Part shown: piece by piece, positions 26,032 to 35,072 of the stretch
How positions within the stretch are numbered: the first letter of the stretch is position 1
How the letters are laid out: every line of letters begins with the position of its first letter
Position numbers and translations under genes: made by a program
From: Bacillota bacterium
GTDB lineage: Bacteria; Bacillota; SHA-98; UBA4971
Reading direction: 5' to 3'
NCBI GenBank assembly: GCA_024653485.1
Contig: JANLFY010000005.1
Location: 162,268 to 226,267 of the forward strand
DNA length: 64,000 bases
The notes under the pieces: model-generated
Database searches by the model: none
The model's input: only the letters and a program-made list of their open reading frames with translations
What the model was told of the DNA's origin: nothing

Positions 26032-26967
26032 TCACTTGCACAGAAGCACGCCGAGGGCGAGCGAATACACCTTCGCCGTGTGCGAGTCCGATCTCGAAGT
26101 GATCACGACTGGCGCCTTCGCACCCACCACAACGCTGGCCGCGCATCCTCCAGCCAGGTACACGAGAGTTTTGTAGAACACGTTTCCGGCTTCTATGTCC
26201 GGCACTATGAGAATGTCCGCCCGTCCCGCCACGGGGCTCGAGATCCCCTTGTGTGTGGCGGCACTGGACGATATCGCGTTGTCCAGAGCGAGCGGGCCAT
26301 CCACGATGCCCCCCTTGATCTGCCCCCGCTCCGCCATCTTCGCGAGGCACGCGGCATCAACAGTGGCAGGCATGTCAGGGTTGACCGTCTCGACCGCCGC
26401 GAGAGCGGCGACTCGCGGCTCTGTGATTCCCAGCCTCCGCGCCACGTCTATGGCGTTTTGCACTATCTGGACCTTCTCTCCCAGGCCAGGCGCTACGTTC
26501 ATCGCTCCATCACTGAAAATCAGGAGCCGATCCAGAGAAGGCACTTGAAACACTGACAAGTGCGATAGAAGCCGTCCGGTGCGTAGACCGATGTCTTTGT
26601 CGAGAACCGCCCTGAGCACGTCAGCCGTGCTCACTAGGCCTTTCATTATGAGATCCGCCTTCCCCGAGTTCACCAGGGCCACGCCTCTGCGTGCCGCTGC
26701 CGGACCGCCTCCTTCCTCGACGACGTCGTACCCCGAAAGGTCTATTCCAACCTCGGACGCGGCCCTCCCTATCTCCGCAGGATCGCCGATGAGCACGCAC
26801 CTGGCGATCCCTCGTCGTGCAGCCTCATCAGCTGCGACGAGCACCTCTGGGTCGGCGGCCGACACCACTGCGCACGTCTTCGGGCCTGCGTCCCGCGCCA
26901 TGTTCGCGAGGTCTTCCAGGTTTCTCACCATCCCAGTCGCTCCATGTTCCTTTGCTCCGTCATACAT
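26032..26967 (-). CDS. ptb: Phosphate butyryltransferase
   Basis: About 311 aa. Exchanges CoA for phosphate on butyryl-type acyl-CoA, feeding butyrate kinase. Family features: NSGKADLIMKGLVSTADVLRAVL (read as two parts), LLSHLSVFQVP, LIFSDGAMNVAP, KGGIVDGPLALDNAIS and ADILIVPDIEAGNVFYKTLVY. The ATG at 26967 overlaps the buk2 stop by 8 bases and follows GGAGGAGGAGG; ATG at 26931 is an alternative. Order buk2-ptb-bcd resembles the Bacillus bkd operon. Confidence 0.94.
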   Translation of the reverse strand: MYDGAKEHGATGMVRNLEDLANMARDAGPKTCAVVSAADPEVLVAADEAARRGIARCVLIGDPAEIGRAASEVGIDLSGYDVVEEGGGPAAARRGVALVNSGKADLIMKGLVSTADVLRAVLDKDIGLRTGRLLSHLSVFQVPSLDRLLIFSDGAMNVAPGLGEKVQIVQNAIDVARRLGITEPRVAALAAVETVNPDMPATVDAACLAKMAERGQIKGGIVDGPLALDNAISSSAATHKGISSPVAGRADILIVPDIEAGNVFYKTLVYLAGGCAASVVVGAKAPVVITSRSDSHTAKVYSLALGVLLCK

Positions 26968-28021
26968 ACACTTTCGCCTCCTCCTCCCCCAAGAGGACTC
27001 TGAAGGCCCCCATCGCGAGGGCCTCCATCTCCTCTTCACCCGGATAGACCTTGACTTCGGCTACGAACTGGACACGGGTCCGGATCATGTCCACCAAGCG
27101 CGCCGCGTTGGCGAGGCCGCCCGTTATCAGGACAGCTCGCACTTCGCCGCGGAGCACGCAAGCCATGGCTCCAATCTCCTTTGCCACCTGATAGGCCATG
27201 GCTTCGTACGCGAGCCGCGCCCGCTCGTCTCCCTGGGATATCCTCCTCTCCACCTCGACCGCGTCGGACGTGCCCAAGTACGCCATGAGGCCACCGCGTC
27301 CCACGAGCTTCTTGACCAGCTCTTCCTTTGTGTATCGGCCTGAGAAGGCGAGCCGCGCAAGGGGCACCGCCGGCACCCCGCCCGCCCGCTCAGGGCTGAA
27401 GGGCCCTTGTTCATTGGCGTTGTTCACGTCGATGATGCGTTCCCCTCGGCAGGCCGCGACTGATATCCCGCCGCCTAGATGGGCGACGACGTAGTTCGTT
27501 GATTTCGGATCTGCTCCCATCTCTCGCGAGGCCCGTCTCACGGCCGCCTTGATGTTCAGCGCGTGGCTCAAGCTGCGCCTGGGCAATTCCGGGACGCCAG
27601 ACACCCTCGCCAACGGCTCGAACTCGTCGCACGACACCGGGTCAACTACAAAGGCCGGCACACCCCACCCGTCCGCTAAGAGCCGGGCGATGAGACCCCC
27701 GAGGTTCGAGGCGTGAGGGCCCTGCACCTGATTGCGCAGGTCCTCCAACATCCTCTCGTTGACCAGGTACGTTCCGCCGGCCACAGGACGAAGCAGGCCC
27801 CCTCGCGCCACGACCGCGGCTACGCTGGCCGGTTCCATCTCCTCCTCCCGGAGAACCTTCATGATCTCTGAAAGCCTGTATTGAAACTGGTCCATGATGC
27901 CGGGGAACGACGCGATGACCTCGTGGTCGTGAGAGAGCTTCCGCTCGAAGAGGGGGCCGGAGGGTGTGTACAGGGCGATCCTGGTCGCGGTTGAGCCGGG
28001 ATTGATCACGAGCACCTGCAA
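26960..28021 (-). CDS. buk2: Butyrate kinase (copy 2)
   Basis: 353 aa. Same fold and motifs as the gene at 23577: VLVINPGSTATRIALY, VVAHLGGGISVAAC, NEQGPFSPERAG, MAYLGTSDAVEVERR and AMAYQVAKEIGAMACVL. It is first in the branched-chain operon, about 75 bases after the sigma-54 promoter. The TTG at 28021 (GAGGTGG 5 bases upstream) gives the family N-terminus; GTG at 28030 is possible. The open frame reaches 28318 but there it crosses the promoter and the activator sites. Confidence 0.94.
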   Translation of the reverse strand: MQVLVINPGSTATRIALYTPSGPLFERKLSHDHEVIASFPGIMDQFQYRLSEIMKVLREEEMEPASVAAVVARGGLLRPVAGGTYLVNERMLEDLRNQVQGPHASNLGGLIARLLADGWGVPAFVVDPVSCDEFEPLARVSGVPELPRRSLSHALNIKAAVRRASREMGADPKSTNYVVAHLGGGISVAACRGERIIDVNNANEQGPFSPERAGGVPAVPLARLAFSGRYTKEELVKKLVGRGGLMAYLGTSDAVEVERRISQGDERARLAYEAMAYQVAKEIGAMACVLRGEVRAVLITGGLANAARLVDMIRTRVQFVAEVKVYPGEEEMEALAMGAFRVLLGEEEAKVYV

Positions 28022-28095
28022 TGTCTCCACCTCGGTTCCGCCGTCAATCTCCGCCGTCAATCGGTCGGTGCGCCAACGCCCCACGCTATTTCCGC

Positions 28096-28111
28096 AGCAA
28101 TTGTCATGCCA
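28096..28111 (-). promoter_or_regulatory. Sigma-54 promoter of buk2-ptb-bcd-buk1-vorDBAC
   Basis: Minus strand TGGCATGACAATTGCT: the -24 GG and the -12 GC are exactly 10 bases apart and 13 of 16 positions or more fit TGGCACG-N4-TTGCW. A sigma-54-dependent activator gene with two PAS domains lies 1.3 kb away, and the Bacillus bkd operon is a known sigma-54/BkdR target. Confidence 0.8.
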
Positions 28112-28181
28112 TACCCATAGGATTCTGCCACTCCGTCCACACGCGAGCTGTGCGGGCTTCGAGCGCGGCGGTGCTCGTAAT

Positions 28182-28232
28182 TGTGCAATTGCGTGCACTA
28201 TCGCACCTGGGTACTGTGCAAGTATCTGCACA
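28182..28232. promoter_or_regulatory. Paired palindromic upstream activator sites
   Basis: Two 18-base palindromes, TGTGCA-N6-TGCACT (28182-28199) and TGTGCA-N6-TGCACA (28215-28232). Their centres are 33 bases apart, about three helical turns, and 80-130 bases upstream of the sigma-54 promoter. This is the usual geometry for enhancer-binding proteins. A poorer third copy with TGTGCG/TGCGAG lies at 28236-28252. The 470-base gap between buk2 and hbd contains nothing else that I recognise. Confidence 0.7.
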
Positions 28233-28494
28233 AAGTGTGCGTCCGGTGCGAGGACTCCTGAAGGGATTCGCCTTGACATGAAGAAAGACTTACTTGCCCA
28301 ATCATAGTGCGCGCCCAAGTTCGGAGAGGCGGTGTGGGGCGGCTGTGTTGAGGCGGGCGGAGGACGAGGGACGTCCGGTTCAGACTCTCAGCTGCGCGCG
28401 GCACCGGGGATCAAGGTGAGACCCTAGTCATGAAGCTGCGGCACAAGTGAGGCGCCTCGTGCAGTAGATCCGGATCGAGAGAGGAGGCCTACAG

Positions 28495-29343
28495 GTGAAC
28501 GTCTCCAAGTTGGCGGTCGTGGGCGCGGGGCAGATGGGGACCGGGATAGCGCAAGTGGCGGCAACAGCCGGGCTTTCCGTGGTGCTATTGGACGTCTCAG
28601 AGGATCTTGCGCGGCGAGGCTTGGCCGCAGTGGAGAAGGGGCTCGACCGCGCCATCGAGAAAGGCAAGCTGGCGCCGGAGGAGAAACGCGAGGTGCTCGC
28701 AAGGATCCAGGCCGGGGCTTGTCTCTCCCTCACGTCCGACGCGGACGTGGCCATAGAGGCGGTGTTTGAGCGAGTCGACGTAAAGGAAGACGTCCTCCGA
28801 AAGTTGGACGCGCTTCTCCCGCCGGCTGCCGTAATCGCCTCCAACACGTCCTCGATCTCCATCACGCGGCTCGCGTCGGCAACCAGACGGCCCGAGAACG
28901 TGGTCGGCATGCACTTCATGAACCCTGTTCCCGCCATGAAACTCGTGGAGATCATCTCAGGGGAGGCCACCTCGGACGAAACGCGCCGGGCCGCTTGGGA
29001 GCTCGCGGAGAGAATGGGCAAGGTCCCCGTGGCGGTTTCCGACTATCCCGGGTTCGTCGCGAACAGGCTGCTCATCCCGATGATAAACGAGGCGGCGTAT
29101 TGTCTCATGGAGGGAGTCGCCTCCCGGGAAGACATCGACACTGTGATGAGACTCGGAATGAATCACCCAATGGGCCCGCTGGCCCTCGCCGACCTCATAG
29201 GGCTCGATACCTGTCTGCACATTATGGAAGTCCTCTACGAAGGCTTCAGAGACCCCAAGTTCAGGCCCTGCCCGCTGCTCCGCCGCATGGTTGACGCGGG
29301 TCACCTGGGCAGGAAGGTCGGAAAGGGCTTCTACACGTACTGA
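28495..29343 (+). CDS. hbd: 3-hydroxyacyl-CoA (3-hydroxybutyryl-CoA) dehydrogenase
   Basis: 282 aa NAD(P)-dependent enzyme. The Rossmann motif VVGAGQMGTGIAQVAA opens the protein; NTSSISITRLA, the catalytic His region VVGMHFMNPVPAMKLVEII and SDYPGFVANRLLIPMINEA follow, and the end HLGRKVGKGFYTY is typical. It reduces acetoacetyl-CoA or oxidises 3-hydroxyacyl-CoA in butyrate-type or beta-oxidation routes. GGAGG lies 8 bases before the GTG at 28495. It is divergent from the buk2 operon and in line with the activator gene. Confidence 0.94.
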   Translation: MNVSKLAVVGAGQMGTGIAQVAATAGLSVVLLDVSEDLARRGLAAVEKGLDRAIEKGKLAPEEKREVLARIQAGACLSLTSDADVAIEAVFERVDVKEDVLRKLDALLPPAAVIASNTSSISITRLASATRRPENVVGMHFMNPVPAMKLVEIISGEATSDETRRAAWELAERMGKVPVAVSDYPGFVANRLLIPMINEAAYCLMEGVASREDIDTVMRLGMNHPMGPLALADLIGLDTCLHIMEVLYEGFRDPKFRPCPLLRRMVDAGHLGRKVGKGFYTY

Positions 29344-29431
29344 TCACGAGTGCCGATCACCCAAGTGGATCAACGGACAGCCACGGGAAGCGACGCCGAC
29401 CTCTCATATCACCAGCTGAGGAAGGGATTAC

Positions 29432-31198
29432 ATGGGGCGACCTGAACGGTTCCGTCTGTCCAACAGAGAACTCGAAGTCATCCTGAACTCCACGCACGAC
29501 GGCATGATCGCCGTTGACCGCCGGGGGCTCATTACCATATTCAATGCCGCTGCCGCGCGTATCACCGGGCTCGATCCAGCCGACATGATAGGCAAGCGAG
29601 CTCAAAATGTGATCCCCAACACCCGGCTCCACATCGTGCTCGAGAGCGGTCAGGCAGAACTCAACCAACAGCAGGTGTTGGGCGGGGTGAAGATCATCAC
29701 CAACCGAGTGCCGGTGCGCAACTCGGAAGGTCACGTCATAGGAGCGGTCGCGGTTTTCAGAGACATCAGTGAGGTGATCGCCCTCGCGGAGGAGATCACC
29801 AACCTCCGCCAGATCCAAGGCCTTCTCGAAGCCATCATCAACTCCACTCAGGACGCCATATCCGTGGTGGACGAAAACGGGAACGGGCTCCTCATCAACC
29901 CGGCGTACACGAGACTCACCGGCCTCACCGAAGAGGACGTCATCGGCAAGCCGGCCACCACCGACATCGCCGAGGGCGAGAGCATGCACATGAAGGTGCT
30001 TCGCACTCGGCTCCCCGTGCGGGGAGCCCGCATGAAGGTGGGTCCAAGGAGGAAGGAAGTCATAGTCCACGCGGCGCCGCTGATCGTTGGTGACGAGCTA
30101 CGGGGCAGCGTCGCCGTGATCCACGACACATCGGAGATCAGGCGGCTCACCGAGGAACTCGACAGGGCCAAGACGTTGATCAGGCGGCTTGAGGCCAAGT
30201 ACACGTTTGACGACATAGTTGGGGTGAGCCCCAAGATGGCACGAGCCATAGAACAGGCTAGGCGTGTCGCGGCGACGCCCGTGACCGTCCTCCTCAGGGG
30301 AGAGAGCGGGACCGGAAAGGAGCTGTTCGCGCACGCCATCCACAACGCGAGCGATCGGTCGCACGGTCAGTTCATCAGGGTAAACTGCACGGCCATAGTG
30401 GATACGCTCCTCGAGTCCGAGCTGTTCGGCTACGAAGAGGGCGCTTTCACCGGAGCGAGAAGGGGCGGCAAGCGCGGGCTCTTCGAGGAAGCGAACGGCG
30501 GGACGATCTTCTTGGATGAGGTTGGGGCGACCAACCTCGCTCTTCAAGCGAAGCTGCTCCGAGTCCTTCAGGAAAAGGAGATCGTGAGGGTTGGGGACAC
30601 GAGGCCCATACCGGTGGACGTAAGGGTCATAGCTGCCACCAATACCGATCTTGAGAGAGCGGTCAGAGAGGGGCGGATGAGGGAGGACTTGTACTACCGA
30701 CTGAACGTGGTCCCGATCTTCATCCCACCGCTGAGGGAACGCATAGAGGACATACCCGTCCTGTGCCATAGTCTGATACGCCGGTTCAACCAAGCGTACG
30801 GGCGCAACGTGACCCGCGTTTCCGATGAGGCGCTCGACATTCTCATAGAGTATGACTGGCCCGGCAACGTCAGGGAATTGGAGAACGTTCTCAGCCGAGC
30901 CATCATCAGCATGCACTACAGCGAGATCGAGATCCTGCCAGGCCATCTGCCTGCCCTGGGCAAGTCCCAACAGTGGCCTCAGATCGTACAAGGGGACGCG
31001 TCCAACGAGGCGGGGAGAGGAGAGAAGCGACCCGTCCAAGGCGTTCCCAGGCTGCGAGAGACCGTCGAGCGCGCCGAAAGACGCGCCATCCTCCGCGCGC
31101 TCGAGGCGGCAGGCGGCAATAAGACCGCCGCTGCGAAACTCCTCGGAATAGGTTTGAGAAGCCTCTACTACAAGATCAGGCGATATGGGATCTCATGA
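29432..31198 (+). CDS. Sigma-54-dependent activator with two PAS domains (BkdR-like)
   Basis: 588 aa. Two PAS domains (about 10-110 and 125-235), a short coiled coil, an AAA+ domain (about 255-490) and a Fis-type helix-turn-helix at the end (NKTAAAKLLGIGLRSLYYKI). Walker A is GESGTGKE, the sigma-54 contact loop GAFTGA is intact, Walker B is IFLDEV and the R-finger region is RLNVVPIFIPPLRER. The PAS domains suggest a small-molecule signal. The context next to a sigma-54 promoter and palindromic sites makes this the likely activator of the branched-chain operon. There is no receiver domain. Confidence 0.93.
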   Translation: MGRPERFRLSNRELEVILNSTHDGMIAVDRRGLITIFNAAAARITGLDPADMIGKRAQNVIPNTRLHIVLESGQAELNQQQVLGGVKIITNRVPVRNSEGHVIGAVAVFRDISEVIALAEEITNLRQIQGLLEAIINSTQDAISVVDENGNGLLINPAYTRLTGLTEEDVIGKPATTDIAEGESMHMKVLRTRLPVRGARMKVGPRRKEVIVHAAPLIVGDELRGSVAVIHDTSEIRRLTEELDRAKTLIRRLEAKYTFDDIVGVSPKMARAIEQARRVAATPVTVLLRGESGTGKELFAHAIHNASDRSHGQFIRVNCTAIVDTLLESELFGYEEGAFTGARRGGKRGLFEEANGGTIFLDEVGATNLALQAKLLRVLQEKEIVRVGDTRPIPVDVRVIAATNTDLERAVREGRMREDLYYRLNVVPIFIPPLRERIEDIPVLCHSLIRRFNQAYGRNVTRVSDEALDILIEYDWPGNVRELENVLSRAIISMHYSEIEILPGHLPALGKSQQWPQIVQGDASNEAGRGEKRPVQGVPRLRETVERAERRAILRALEAAGGNKTAAAKLLGIGLRSLYYKIRRYGIS

Positions 31199-31294
31199 CC
31201 GTCAGACTTGGGGCACAACGGGTGCGTCGCCCCATGAGCAGCCCTGCGGGCGGGGCGCCCGAGACACGTGTGGGTCGCGGCTCCGACGCCCGCC

Positions 31295-31329
31295 ACCTAT
31301 CTTCGACCTATCTTCCGACCTATCTTCGG
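31295..31329. repeat. Three tandem copies of an 11-12 base unit at the pnp stop codon
   Basis: ACCTATCTTCG, ACCTATCTTCCG and ACCTATCTTCGG follow one another. The pnp stop (31320-31322) is inside the third unit, so unit number alters the 3' end of pnp. Confidence 0.8.
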
Positions 31330-33506
31330 CGCCTATAGTCTCCATGCTGATCGTGTCGGCCCGGCACGCCTTGGCGATGTGCGCCCTGGCGGCGCCCAGC
31401 CTCCAGAGCACTATCCCTCGGGAGCACCTCCTTGCGGGATAGGTTTATCCTGCCCTGCCTATCTATCTCGGTGACTTTGACCTCGACCGTGTCACCCACC
31501 TTGACGACATCCTCCACCCTGGGCACCCGTGTGTGAGCCAGTTCGGAGATGTGCACAAGGCCCTCCTTGCCGGGCAGGATCTCCACGAACGCGCCGAAGT
31601 TCATTATCCGAGTGACTGTGCCCGTATAAACCTTGCCGACCTCGACCTCAGCGGTGAGATCCTCTATCATCTTCCTGGCCTTCGCGCCAGCGCTTTCGTC
31701 GACGGCCGCGATGAAGACCCTGCCGTCATCCTCTATATCGATCTTCGCTCCGGTCTCGTCGATGATGTGCCTTATTATCTTGCCGCCGGGGCCGATGACG
31801 TCGCGGATCTTCTCTGGATCGATGGTCATCCGGATTATCCTCGGAGCGTATGGCGAGAGCTCCTTGCGCGGCTCGGGGATGACCTCGAGCATCTTCCCGA
31901 GGATGAACAGTCTTCCCTCCCTGGCTTGAGCGAGGGCCTTCTCGAGGATGTCTCTGGTTATCCCCGGGATCTTGATGTCCATCTGAATGGCCGTGACGCC
32001 GCGGTCCGTTCCCGCGACCTTGAAATCCATATCGCCGAGGGCATCCTCGATCCCCTGGATGTCAGAGAGCACGACGACCCTGTCGGCCTCCTTGACAAGA
32101 CCCATGGCTATCCCCGCGACCGGCCTCTTGATGGGGACGCCGGCGTCCATGAGCGCAAGGGTGGACCCGCACACGCTCGCCTGGGACGTGGAGCCATTCG
32201 ACTCGAGCACCTCGGACACGAGCCGGATCGTGTATGGGAAAGCCTCCTCGTCAGGAATCATCGCCGCAAGCGCGCGTTCTGCGAGCGCCCCATGACCTAT
32301 CTCGCGCCGACCAGGGCCCCTCATCGGCCGCACCTCGCCCACGCTGTAAGGCGGGAAGTTGTAATGATGCATGTACCGCTTGGACTCTTCCTCACCCAGA
32401 CCGTCGAGGAGTTGCTCTTCCCCGATGGCTCCCAACGTTACGCTTGTAAGCACCTGCGTCTGACCACGGGTGAAAAGGCCGGAACCGTGTACCCTCGGAA
32501 GGACTCCCACCTCACAGGAGATTGGCCGGATCTCATCAACCCTTCTCCCGTCAGGTCGATAGCCCTCTTCGAGGATCATCTTCCTGACCTCTTCCTTGAC
32601 TATCTTGTCAAGGACCATGGTGATGTCTTTCTCATACAAAGAGAACTCGTCGCCGAGGGTCTCCCGCATCTCCTCGACTACCGTCATCTTGGCAGCGTCG
32701 GTGCGTTCTTCGCGGGCAAGCTTGTCCTCGCTTTTCAGAGCGTCGCGGAGATCTGATGTGGCCCGTTCCCTCACCTTCGCTTCGATAGTGGGATCCGGCC
32801 TATACAGAGTCACTTCGCGCTTGGGCTTGCCGCACATGGCGGTGAGCCCCTCAATGAACTCGACGATCCCACGGATCGCCTCGTGGCCGAAGGATATGGC
32901 CTCGAGGATCACCTCTTCAGGGACTTCGCTCGCGCCAGCCTCTACCATGAGGATGGCGTCTTTCGTTCCCGCGACCACAAGGGAGAGATCGCTCTTGAGG
33001 GACTGTTCGAGGCTCGGGTTGATGACTAGCTGGCCATCGATTCTTCCGACCCTTACTCCACCGACGGGTCCACGAAACGGAATGTCGGATATGCTGAGGG
33101 CGGCGGACGCGCCAATCATCGCTGTGACGTCCGGTTCACAATCCTGCTCAACCGACAGCACAGTACACACCACTTGCACGTCGTGCCTGAACCCCTCGGG
33201 AAAGAGCGGCCTTATCGGCCTATCTATCATGCGGGCCGACAGGGTGGCGACTTCAGAAGGTCTCCCTTCCCTCTTTATCCACCCACCAGGGATCTTGCCC
33301 ACAGCGTAGAGCCTTTCCTCGTAATCTACCAGAAGCGGGAAGAAATCGATGCCTTCTCGCGGCTCCTTCGACATGCACGCCGTGACCAACACCACAGTGT
33401 CGCCGTACCTGACCAGTACCGACCCGTTGGCCTGTTTCGCGACCTTCCCGACCTCAAGCGAAAGTCTCCTCCCGCCCAGAATCATGTCCAGGCAGTGGTG
33501 TTCCAT
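31320..33506 (-). CDS. pnp: Polyribonucleotide nucleotidyltransferase
   Basis: 728 aa 3'-5' phosphorolytic exonuclease of RNA turnover. Two RNase PH domains are joined by an alpha domain; then come KH ([23 protein letters not shown], read in parts) and S1 ([23 protein letters not shown]) domains. The catalytic region [20 protein letters not shown] is intact. The last 30 residues are Arg/Gly/His-rich and differ from other PNPases; they are encoded next to the tandem repeats. It is 30 bases after rpsO, the usual pairing. Confidence 0.97.
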   Translation of the reverse strand: MEHHCLDMILGGRRLSLEVGKVAKQANGSVLVRYGDTVVLVTACMSKEPREGIDFFPLLVDYEERLYAVGKIPGGWIKREGRPSEVATLSARMIDRPIRPLFPEGFRHDVQVVCTVLSVEQDCEPDVTAMIGASAALSISDIPFRGPVGGVRVGRIDGQLVINPSLEQSLKSDLSLVVAGTKDAILMVEAGASEVPEEVILEAISFGHEAIRGIVEFIEGLTAMCGKPKREVTLYRPDPTIEAKVRERATSDLRDALKSEDKLAREERTDAAKMTVVEEMRETLGDEFSLYEKDITMVLDKIVKEEVRKMILEEGYRPDGRRVDEIRPISCEVGVLPRVHGSGLFTRGQTQVLTSVTLGAIGEEQLLDGLGEEESKRYMHHYNFPPYSVGEVRPMRGPGRREIGHGALAERALAAMIPDEEAFPYTIRLVSEVLESNGSTSQASVCGSTLALMDAGVPIKRPVAGIAMGLVKEADRVVVLSDIQGIEDALGDMDFKVAGTDRGVTAIQMDIKIPGITRDILEKALAQAREGRLFILGKMLEVIPEPRKELSPYAPRIIRMTIDPEKIRDVIGPGGKIIRHIIDETGAKIDIEDDGRVFIAAVDESAGAKARKMIEDLTAEVEVGKVYTGTVTRIMNFGAFVEILPGKEGLVHISELAHTRVPRVEDVVKVGDTVEVKVTEIDRQGRINLSRKEVLPRDSALEAGRRQGAHRQGVPGRHDQHGDYRRRR

Positions 33507-33536
33507 TACAAATCCTGCCTCCTCGAGCTAGCGCTG

Positions 33537-33806
33537 TTACTTTCTGAGGCCGAGTCGATCGATGATGGCGCGATACCTTTCGATATCCTTCTCCTTGAGG
33601 TAGTTGAGGAGATTGCGCCTCTGACCGACCATCTTGAGCAGCCCGCGTCGCGAGTGATGGTCCTTCCGATGTTCCTTTAGGTGCTCGGTGAGACTGTTGA
33701 TCCTCTCAGTGAGGATCGCTATCTGCACCTCTGGTGAACCAGTGTCATTCTCGTGAAGTCTGTACTTCTCAATGATCGCTTGCTTTTCGCCGGCGGGTAG
33801 AGCCAC
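33537..33806 (-). CDS. rpsO: Small ribosomal subunit protein uS15
   Basis: 89 aa. Full-length S15 with [39 protein letters not shown] and [16 protein letters not shown]. It binds the 16S rRNA three-way junction. The GTG at 33806 has GGAGG 9 bases upstream. Its leader carries a strong hairpin, and S15 autoregulates translation through leader structures in several bacteria. Confidence 0.97.
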   Translation of the reverse strand: MALPAGEKQAIIEKYRLHENDTGSPEVQIAILTERINSLTEHLKEHRKDHHSRRGLLKMVGQRRNLLNYLKEKDIERYRAIIDRLGLRK

Positions 33807-33897
33807 GCCGTTCCACCTCCTTGAACCCTATCCCCCCATCGCCAAGAAACCCGCCGGAGGTGCGAGGCATCCTAGCGCTGGGTTCATCTGTCGCTGC

Positions 33898-33918
33898 GGC
33901 GGAATCGGGACTTCCGCC
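33898..33918 (-). promoter_or_regulatory. Hairpin at the 5' end of the rpsO leader
   Basis: Perfect 7-bp stem GGCGGAA/TTCCGCC with a 7-base loop, starting within a few bases of the predicted transcript start (about 33920). It could be part of an S15-binding autoregulatory fold or a 5' stabiliser. I cannot tell which. Confidence 0.5.
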
Positions 33919-33926
33919 ACGCACCA

Positions 33927-33955
33927 ATTCTATCATACAACCTATCCGTTGTAAA
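33927..33955 (-). promoter_or_regulatory. Sigma-A promoter of rpsO-pnp
   Basis: Minus strand TTTACA (33950-33955), 17-base spacer, TAGAAT (33927-33932). It gives a leader of about 115 bases to the rpsO start and separates rpsO-pnp from the ribF run upstream. Confidence 0.75.
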
Positions 33956-34021
33956 CGACGCCGCCCTCAGCGCTCCGACGCTCCGCGCTCCGCCGTTCCG
34001 GCGGGCCGCCCACAGTCGCCC

Positions 34022-35035
34022 TCACGATTCCGTCGTTCGCTCGGGCTGAGCCGTGCCCGACTCTCCGGCGGCCGCTCCCATCCCACATTCAGTATGCCCC
34101 GCGAGGCGAGTGGCGAACACCATTTCAGCGTTCTTGACGTCGTCCGCTATCTGGGACGCGAGTGCCGAAGCGGAACTGAACCTCAACTCATCGCGAAGCC
34201 TCTTCACGAACGACACTCTCATGGTCTCACCGTATATGTCGCCTGCGAAGTCGATGGCGAACACCTCTAGGCGGGGAACCTTGCCATCAAACGTCGGCCT
34301 AACGCCCACGTTAGCCACTGCGCGGAGTTCCTTCCCGCAAACGCCCGCGATCACCGCATAGACGCCGCTTGCCGGCACAGCCAATTCCGAGCTTACCTGC
34401 ACGTTTGCCGTGGGATACCCGAGCGTTCGCCCGCGCCCCTCGCCCGGGACCACCGTTCCCTTCAGAGAGAATGGCCTGCCGAGCATCGCCCACGCTCCGA
34501 CCACGTCCCCACGCGAAAGACGCGCCCGGATCTCCGTGCTTCCCACGGGAACCCCACCGACCGTGACGGGCTCCGCGATCTCCACCTCGAAGCCGTGCTT
34601 CCTGCCCAGTTCCGCCAGGACCGGGGCGGTACCGCTCGCGCTCCGTCCGAAAGTGTAGTTGAAGCCAACCACCGCTTTGGCAGCCCGCAGGCCGTCTACC
34701 AGCACCTCGCGCGCGAATTGCTCCGGTGTCGCACTGGCGAAGGCCTCGTCGAAGCGTGCTACCACTGCAACTTCGATCCCCATCGCCTCTATGAGCGCGA
34801 GTTTGTCCTCGATGTCTGTGAGCTGCGCGGGGGCTGCCTGCGGCCGGATGACCCGGAGAGGGTGCCTGTCGAAGGTGAAAGCCACGGCACGTGCCTCGTA
34901 ACGCTTCGCGCAAGCGACGCATCTTCTGAGTATCTCCTGGTGCCCCAGGTGCACGCCATCAAACGTCCCCAGACAGATCACTGACCTTGCCACGTCTGCG
35001 ATGTCGATCCGTGCCACATCACTTATGACTTTCAC
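34022..35035 (-). CDS. ribF: Bifunctional riboflavin kinase / FAD synthetase
   Basis: 337 aa. Residues 1-170 are the FMN adenylyltransferase domain with CLGTFDGVHLGHQEIL; residues 195-310 are the riboflavin kinase domain with GRTLGYPTANV and NVGVRPTFDGK. It makes FMN and FAD. The GTG at 35035 has GGGAGG 6 bases upstream, and the open extension to 35164 overlaps truB. About 30 C-terminal residues are poorly conserved. It follows truB as in many Firmicutes. Confidence 0.95.
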   Translation of the reverse strand: MKVISDVARIDIADVARSVICLGTFDGVHLGHQEILRRCVACAKRYEARAVAFTFDRHPLRVIRPQAAPAQLTDIEDKLALIEAMGIEVAVVARFDEAFASATPEQFAREVLVDGLRAAKAVVGFNYTFGRSASGTAPVLAELGRKHGFEVEIAEPVTVGGVPVGSTEIRARLSRGDVVGAWAMLGRPFSLKGTVVPGEGRGRTLGYPTANVQVSSELAVPASGVYAVIAGVCGKELRAVANVGVRPTFDGKVPRLEVFAIDFAGDIYGETMRVSFVKRLRDELRFSSASALASQIADDVKNAEMVFATRLAGHTECGMGAAAGESGTAQPERTTES

Positions 35036-35072
35036 GCGGAACCTCCCATCCCCAGCATCGCATGACCAAGCG

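Noticed and set aside
24511..26556. 681-codon plus-strand open frame
   Set aside because: It lies opposite bcd and ptb, has no ribosome site and no family motifs, and its codons are the complement of GC-rich genes. The same holds for the long antisense frames at 37990-39345 (opposite infB), 31533-32756 (opposite pnp) and 62077-63630 (opposite lonB).
28420..28460. GGCAC-N-GC pattern before hbd as a second sigma-54 promoter
   Set aside because: GG and GC are spaced correctly but the -12 element does not match and several flanking positions deviate; chance is likely in GC-rich DNA.
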